Positions 60,775 to 64,000 of a stretch of 64,000 nucleotides of DNA are shown piece after piece (the stretch's first letter is position 1; the number at the start of each line of letters is the position of its first letter). The stretch is from Clostridia bacterium (lineage in GTDB: Bacteria > Bacillota > Clostridia > Christensenellales > UMGS416): NCBI GenBank assembly GCA_016938675.1, contig JAFGUF010000022.1, forward strand, positions 62,001-126,000. Reading direction: 5' to 3'. The translations under genes were made by a program, and so were the position numbers. Below the pieces are notes generated by a model, which was not told where the DNA came from, did no database searches, and saw only the letters and a list, made by a program, of their open reading frames with translations.

Positions 60775-61506
60775 TTATTGGTCATAAAGGCCTTTTATGG
60801 CACGAACAGAGGCCGTGCACACATTGTCTCCGTTGAGGAAAATTTCTCTGGTCTTTTTGTCAACCATTGATATATGGTCTTTATTGATAATATATGACTT
60901 ATGACATTTATAAAATCTGTCATCCAGCTCTCTAACTATTTCTCCGATATGCCCGTAGAACTCGATGCGCCGCTTCAAAGTATGGATAAGCACCTTATGC
61001 GGAGTAAGAGAAGTTTCAAAATATATAATCTCCTCAAAAGGTATATGCAGAACCTTTTGCCCGCACTTTGCATAGAAAAATTTCTTTGTGTCTTTCTTTG
61101 TGCTTATAAATTTCTTATTAGCATTCAGTATACACTTTCTTATGTTCTCATTAAGGTCTTCGTTTTCGCTCTTTATGATGTAATCCAAGGCCTCAACTTT
61201 ATATTTGAATGTAAGATAGCTGAGTTCAGGATGAGTAGTGACAAAAACTATAAATCCGCGCGGGTCATAATTTCTTATGTTCGATGCCAGCTCAATCCCG
61301 TCTATTTTCGCATTAAGCTCCACATCCAGAAAATATATTCCCGGCCCATTGCTCTGCTCAACGATATGGAGAATCTCAAAAGGGTCTGATGAGGATACTT
61401 CCACTTTCATGTCCAGTTCTTCCGTAAGGATCGCTTTTTCAACAGCCTTGGTTATCATATCCAGCTGCTTTTTGTCGTCTTCACAAATATATATCTTCAG
61501 CATCAC
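60775..61506 (-). CDS. LytTR response regulator, AgrA-like
   Basis: The 243-residue product has a receiver domain (IYICEDDKKQLDMITKAV at the start, phospho-aspartate in YFLDVELNAKIDG near residue 59, lysine region KYKVEALDYI) and a LytTR DNA-binding domain (IPFEEIIYFETSLTPHKVLI then RFYKCHKSYIINKDHI). This is the AgrA pattern. Its ATG overlaps the kinase stop by four bases, so they are translated together. The downstream targets are not visible. It converges on the acc-fab terminator. Confidence 0.92.
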   Translation of the reverse strand: MMLKIYICEDDKKQLDMITKAVEKAILTEELDMKVEVSSSDPFEILHIVEQSNGPGIYFLDVELNAKIDGIELASNIRNYDPRGFIVFVTTHPELSYLTFKYKVEALDYIIKSENEDLNENIRKCILNANKKFISTKKDTKKFFYAKCGQKVLHIPFEEIIYFETSLTPHKVLIHTLKRRIEFYGHIGEIVRELDDRFYKCHKSYIINKDHISMVDKKTREIFLNGDNVCTASVRAIKGLYDQ

Positions 61507-62819
61507 TCCTCCTTTATACTTTCATCAATATGTATTACCTGCTTGAATTCATTTCTCTCTATTGAAGTATCCAGCAGAATATTTTTGTATTTGCTCAAAA
61601 TCTCACTAACGTTTGCGAGGCCTATCCCCCTGCCCTCGCCTTTTGTCGAAAACCCCGGCTCGAATATTCTGCGCAAATTTACCGACCTGTCCAATGTGCT
61701 GTTTACAATAGCTATTATAAGAGTATTTTCGGATTTTACAAAACCTATATCAACGTAGGGTTTCTCGCATTCTGATGCGGCTTCAACTGCATTATCCAGC
61801 AATATGCCTACAATCCTGTTGATGTCTAGTATCTCAACAGTTTTTATTTTTATATCCTCATTAATATCTATTTTGACAGGTATATTATTTTCCTGCGCAC
61901 GGATAATCTTTACTGCAAGTACCCCTTTTAAGCTAGGATCCTTCACCCTCGAGAGAACACTCATATTATTATCGGCGGTTTCCATCCTCCCTGCGAAGGG
62001 AACAATCTCATTTTTAAAATATTCTCTCAGCCCGTTCATATCATTTTCATCCAGATAACCTATCATTGATGAGATGACATTTGAGTAGTCATGCCTGATA
62101 CTTCGGATATCTCTGTACATAGATTCAATATTGGCTGTGTATTCCTCAAGCCTTTTCATCTCCTCCGCTCCGTGCTCCAGCCTGCGTTCTTTGAATGTAG
62201 TATTGAATACGAAATACGTGAATATAATTAGGAACAGAAAAAACACAATATATATTATTATTAATTGCGGGTGTAGGCTTATAGTTCCCTTGATTGCTGT
62301 AGCATACATAAAGACAAACACTGACATTGTAGTCACAAAGAATACTATCAATACCTTTAAATCTACCTTGCCGGATTCCTTTATGTGCATCTTCTTATGA
62401 AGCAGCTGCCTCATAGTTACGCTGAACATAATTGCTATAAGCCCCTCAATAATAAAAAACTGAGCAAAAAGCTGCCAGCTTAGTCTAAGTTGGGCCTGAA
62501 AATCAATATCTATATATATTTTTTTCAGTAAAAATGATGCAACTGAGTCAGCAATAATCATTATAATCATTGCAAACATAGCGCTGTTGAAGCCAGACAC
62601 CAGTTTGTTTCCGTTGTTTCTAATCATAATAGCCATAAGAACAAAAATAGCTGCGCTTGATAGTACTCTGCTGTAAAGCAAAGAAACCCCCACAACAATA
62701 TAGGAAGCAATCGTCCATAAAAGAAAATTGAGTTTTTTTATTTTGATATCGGATATTATTCCCGCAGTAAGGCAGAATATAATTGCCGTCAGCGGCTTGA
62801 TAAAATCCATATATACCAT
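61503..62819 (-). CDS. Agr-like sensor histidine kinase (GHKL type)
   Basis: I choose ATG 62819 (MVYMDFIKPLTA); the track start overlaps the -10 region of the promoter. The 438-residue product has six or seven membrane spans in residues 5-205, a dimerisation histidine in IRHDYSNVISSM near residue 240, and a GHKL ATPase domain with LDNAVEAASE and GRGIGLANVSEIL. This is AgrC-like in layout. No agrB or agrD gene is present beside it, which is unusual, so the ligand may be made elsewhere or be something else. ATG 62810 is an equal alternative start. Confidence 0.85.
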   Translation of the reverse strand: MVYMDFIKPLTAIIFCLTAGIISDIKIKKLNFLLWTIASYIVVGVSLLYSRVLSSAAIFVLMAIMIRNNGNKLVSGFNSAMFAMIIMIIADSVASFLLKKIYIDIDFQAQLRLSWQLFAQFFIIEGLIAIMFSVTMRQLLHKKMHIKESGKVDLKVLIVFFVTTMSVFVFMYATAIKGTISLHPQLIIIYIVFFLFLIIFTYFVFNTTFKERRLEHGAEEMKRLEEYTANIESMYRDIRSIRHDYSNVISSMIGYLDENDMNGLREYFKNEIVPFAGRMETADNNMSVLSRVKDPSLKGVLAVKIIRAQENNIPVKIDINEDIKIKTVEILDINRIVGILLDNAVEAASECEKPYVDIGFVKSENTLIIAIVNSTLDRSVNLRRIFEPGFSTKGEGRGIGLANVSEILSKYKNILLDTSIERNEFKQVIHIDESIKEE

Positions 62820-62857
62820 TCCTAGTCTACTCCCCCATGTTTTTCTTTTCTTATTGA

Positions 62858-62886
62858 AGTATACCATTTCTTTGGAATTTACTTGT
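62858..62886 (-). promoter_or_regulatory. Promoter of the kinase-regulator operon
   Basis: The minus strand has an extended -10 box, TGGTATACT, with a poor -35. It sits at the ATG used in the ORF track, so the true kinase start is downstream. Confidence 0.5.
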
Positions 62887-63070
62887 AAATAATTGATAAA
62901 GTTTATTCTTTATTCTTAATTTTAATATTCTGTTTTTATTTAACTTATTTGTTATCTACGTAATTTAAAAATTGGTAAAACAAAAGAAAGAAAATTAACA
63001 ACAATAAAAATAAATATTCCGCAATTGTATTTATCAAAGTTTATTATTGAGTTATGATCAAATAAAACCG
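62887..63070. other. AT-rich intergenic region without recognised genes
   Basis: This stretch between two minus-strand genes is very AT-rich. I looked for an AgrD-like peptide gene and an AgrB fragment in six frames by eye and found none, nor any hairpin of note. Confidence 0.6.
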
Positions 63071-63793
63071 TTAGTTGTTTGTAAGAATTACACCTTTAAT
63101 GTGTTTTCTGTCCAATATGCCGGAATAATCAGAAAGAGGTTTGTCAATCTTTATCAGCATGTTTAGGCCTTCGTACTCCTTGCCCGCCTGGCTATAATAC
63201 TTATAAAAATGTTTTTCAAATTTCTCTGCTTTCATGGGGCGAATTATATCGCCGAAGGTAAAATACTTAATATTGTATTTCCTTGCCGCTTCCTGAGCAC
63301 ACTCCAGCTGAGACCTGAGTATTTTTTTCATCTGGTATATGCACGAGGCAAAAGCCTTGGTTTTCGAAAGAGCCGGAAAATCATCCATGGACATCCATGA
63401 CTCAAGCATGTTTGTATAAGGCGTGCTGCTTATCTCCCCGACATATATCGCTTCGCTTTCGTTGTCCATTGCTGAGAGAATTTCTGCATCATTAAGCTTG
63501 GATTCAATGTCCTTTAAGTAGATAAGCAGTGTTTCCAGGTGGGATTCGCTGCTCACATACTGGCTTCTTATTTCTCCTGTATTCTTGCTTACATCTTTTG
63601 ATATCCTCTTCTCAGGAGTGTAAAGGGTAGTCCTTAACAGCTCCTCATCTATTGATGAAACGCTCTTTTTGAAAATTGCGCAATTGGGATGCTCATTTCT
63701 TATTATATTAATTCTTTCTACGTCTTTTCCGTCGCTTTGTATATCGTTATAGTTTTCATTTCCTGATACACAGAAGAATTTATCCGTACTCAT
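63071..63793 (-). CDS. Uncharacterised protein
   Basis: I start at ATG 63793 (MSTDKFFCVSGNENYND), which has AGGAG 6 bases upstream; the track adds 9 residues. The 240-residue product is soluble, with no signal peptide or membrane segment. It has a helical middle (SHLETLLIYLKDIESKLNDA) and a conserved-looking C-terminal part (KYFTFGDIIRPMKAEKFEKH, KHIKGVILTNN). No motif is recognised. It precedes the Agr-like kinase operon on the same strand with a 200-base gap, so a link is possible but unproven. Confidence 0.65.
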   Translation of the reverse strand: MSTDKFFCVSGNENYNDIQSDGKDVERINIIRNEHPNCAIFKKSVSSIDEELLRTTLYTPEKRISKDVSKNTGEIRSQYVSSESHLETLLIYLKDIESKLNDAEILSAMDNESEAIYVGEISSTPYTNMLESWMSMDDFPALSKTKAFASCIYQMKKILRSQLECAQEAARKYNIKYFTFGDIIRPMKAEKFEKHFYKYYSQAGKEYEGLNMLIKIDKPLSDYSGILDRKHIKGVILTNN

Positions 63794-63873
63794 TATTTCT
63801 CCTAGCTTGTGCCGCGCCAATCAGCTCGCTCGGCATAAGGGCATTTTTTGTTTATTTTTTTCTTTAACTGTAT

Positions 63874-63879
63874 TATAAT
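63874..63879 (+). promoter_or_regulatory. -10 box for the right-edge gene
   Basis: TATAAT lies about 66 bases upstream of the right-edge start codon. The -35 region is only T-rich. Confidence 0.45.
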
Positions 63880-63944
63880 ATCATGTAGACTGCCCAAAAA
63901 TCAACAGTATTAATAAAGGCAAGTTTTTGAAAGGCGATAAATAA

Positions 63945-64000
63945 TTGAATAAAGATAAATTGGAGATTATTCTGCAGACAGTGGAGAAGCCATCCAGATA
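63945..64000 (+). CDS. N-terminus of a probable radical SAM protein, partial
   Basis: Eighteen codons are visible from a TTG start with GAAAGG 10 bases upstream: MNKDKLEIILQTVEKPSR in translation. The end resembles the start of the TIGR03960-type B12-binding radical SAM family, which often reads KPARYIGGE just here. Only the beginning is in the window, so the assignment is tentative. The strand and promoter (TATAAT at 63874) agree. Confidence 0.45.
   Translation, partial: MNKDKLEIILQTVEKPSR

Noticed and set aside
60901-61389. Plus-strand 162-codon ORF
   Set aside because: Antisense to the LytTR regulator gene, whose receiver and LytTR motifs are clear.
62868-63070. Possible AgrD-type peptide gene next to the Agr-like kinase
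   Set aside because: No ORF with a hydrophobic leader, a central Cys and an acidic tail, and no ribosome binding site found in this AT-rich gap.

Overview
The window reads as chromosome of an anaerobic, low-to-moderate GC Gram-positive bacterium of the Bacillota, most likely class Clostridia. This is inferred from gene content and signals: a split glycine dehydrogenase (gcvPA/gcvPB) under a tandem glycine riboswitch, a Phe T-box in front of pheST, an FMN-type FabK enoyl-ACP reductase in a large acc-fab operon, MrfAB and YhaN/YhaO homologues, ferredoxin-rich oxidoreductases and an Agr-like LytTR two-component pair. Promoters are near-consensus sigma-A types and most genes have AAGGAG-type ribosome binding sites. 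I see no transposase, integrase, phage gene, CRISPR array, rRNA or tRNA gene.

Layout. 1-3.9 kb (minus): gcvT-gcvH-gcvPA-gcvPB behind a consensus promoter and glycine riboswitch. 3.98-7.9 kb (minus): YhaO-like nuclease and YhaN-like ATPase pair. 8.1-9.9 kb: TetR regulator with two flavodoxin-fold oxidoreductases. 9.9-13.7 kb: T-box, pheS, pheT. 13.8-16.8 kb: a DJ-1/PfpI lipoprotein, an alkaline phosphatase remnant, then a TetR-controlled membrane iron-sulfur module. 16.9-21.3 kb (minus): an ABC-F protein with a leader peptide region, then galK-galE. 21.5-29.5 kb: an envelope region with a repeat-containing secreted protein, a lipoprotein, a TMEM43-family protein and a MoxR/DUF58/transglutaminase operon. 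29.6-32.5 kb: TetR plus an ABC-2 exporter. 32.6-34.3 kb: a ferredoxin fusion protein and plsY. 34.4-38.3 kb (minus): zinc-ribbon membrane protein and pepF. 38.4-41.3 kb: small membrane protein, a NifS-like desulfurase and thiI. 41.4-49.0 kb: a coiled-coil protein, mrfA-mrfB, TPR protein, glycosyltransferase, phosphodiester glycosidase-like protein and a small membrane protein. 49.0-51.3 kb (minus): an unannotated 35-codon gene, an NTF2-like gene and pgi. 51.5-60.7 kb: accB-accC-accD-accA-fabH-acpP-fabK-fabD-fabG-fabF-fabZ. 60.8-63.8 kb (minus): LytTR regulator, Agr-like kinase and an unrecognised gene. The last 56 bases begin a probable radical SAM gene.

Working together. The acc-fab block carries carboxylation of acetyl-CoA and nearly the whole elongation cycle, and plsY at 33.7 kb would use acyl groups for phospholipid synthesis. 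The gcv operon breaks down glycine and its leader should sense glycine. The desulfurase-ThiI pair makes 4-thiouridine or thiazole sulfur. MrfA and MrfB are known partners in mitomycin-type DNA damage repair. The most interesting unexplained signals are the inverted repeat that encloses a 16-codon leader ORF upstream of the ABC-F gene, the small gene at 49.1 kb with its own consensus promoter, and the stand-alone coiled-coil protein upstream of mrfAB. No single block stands out as a complete new system; the best leads are short regulatory and small-protein elements.
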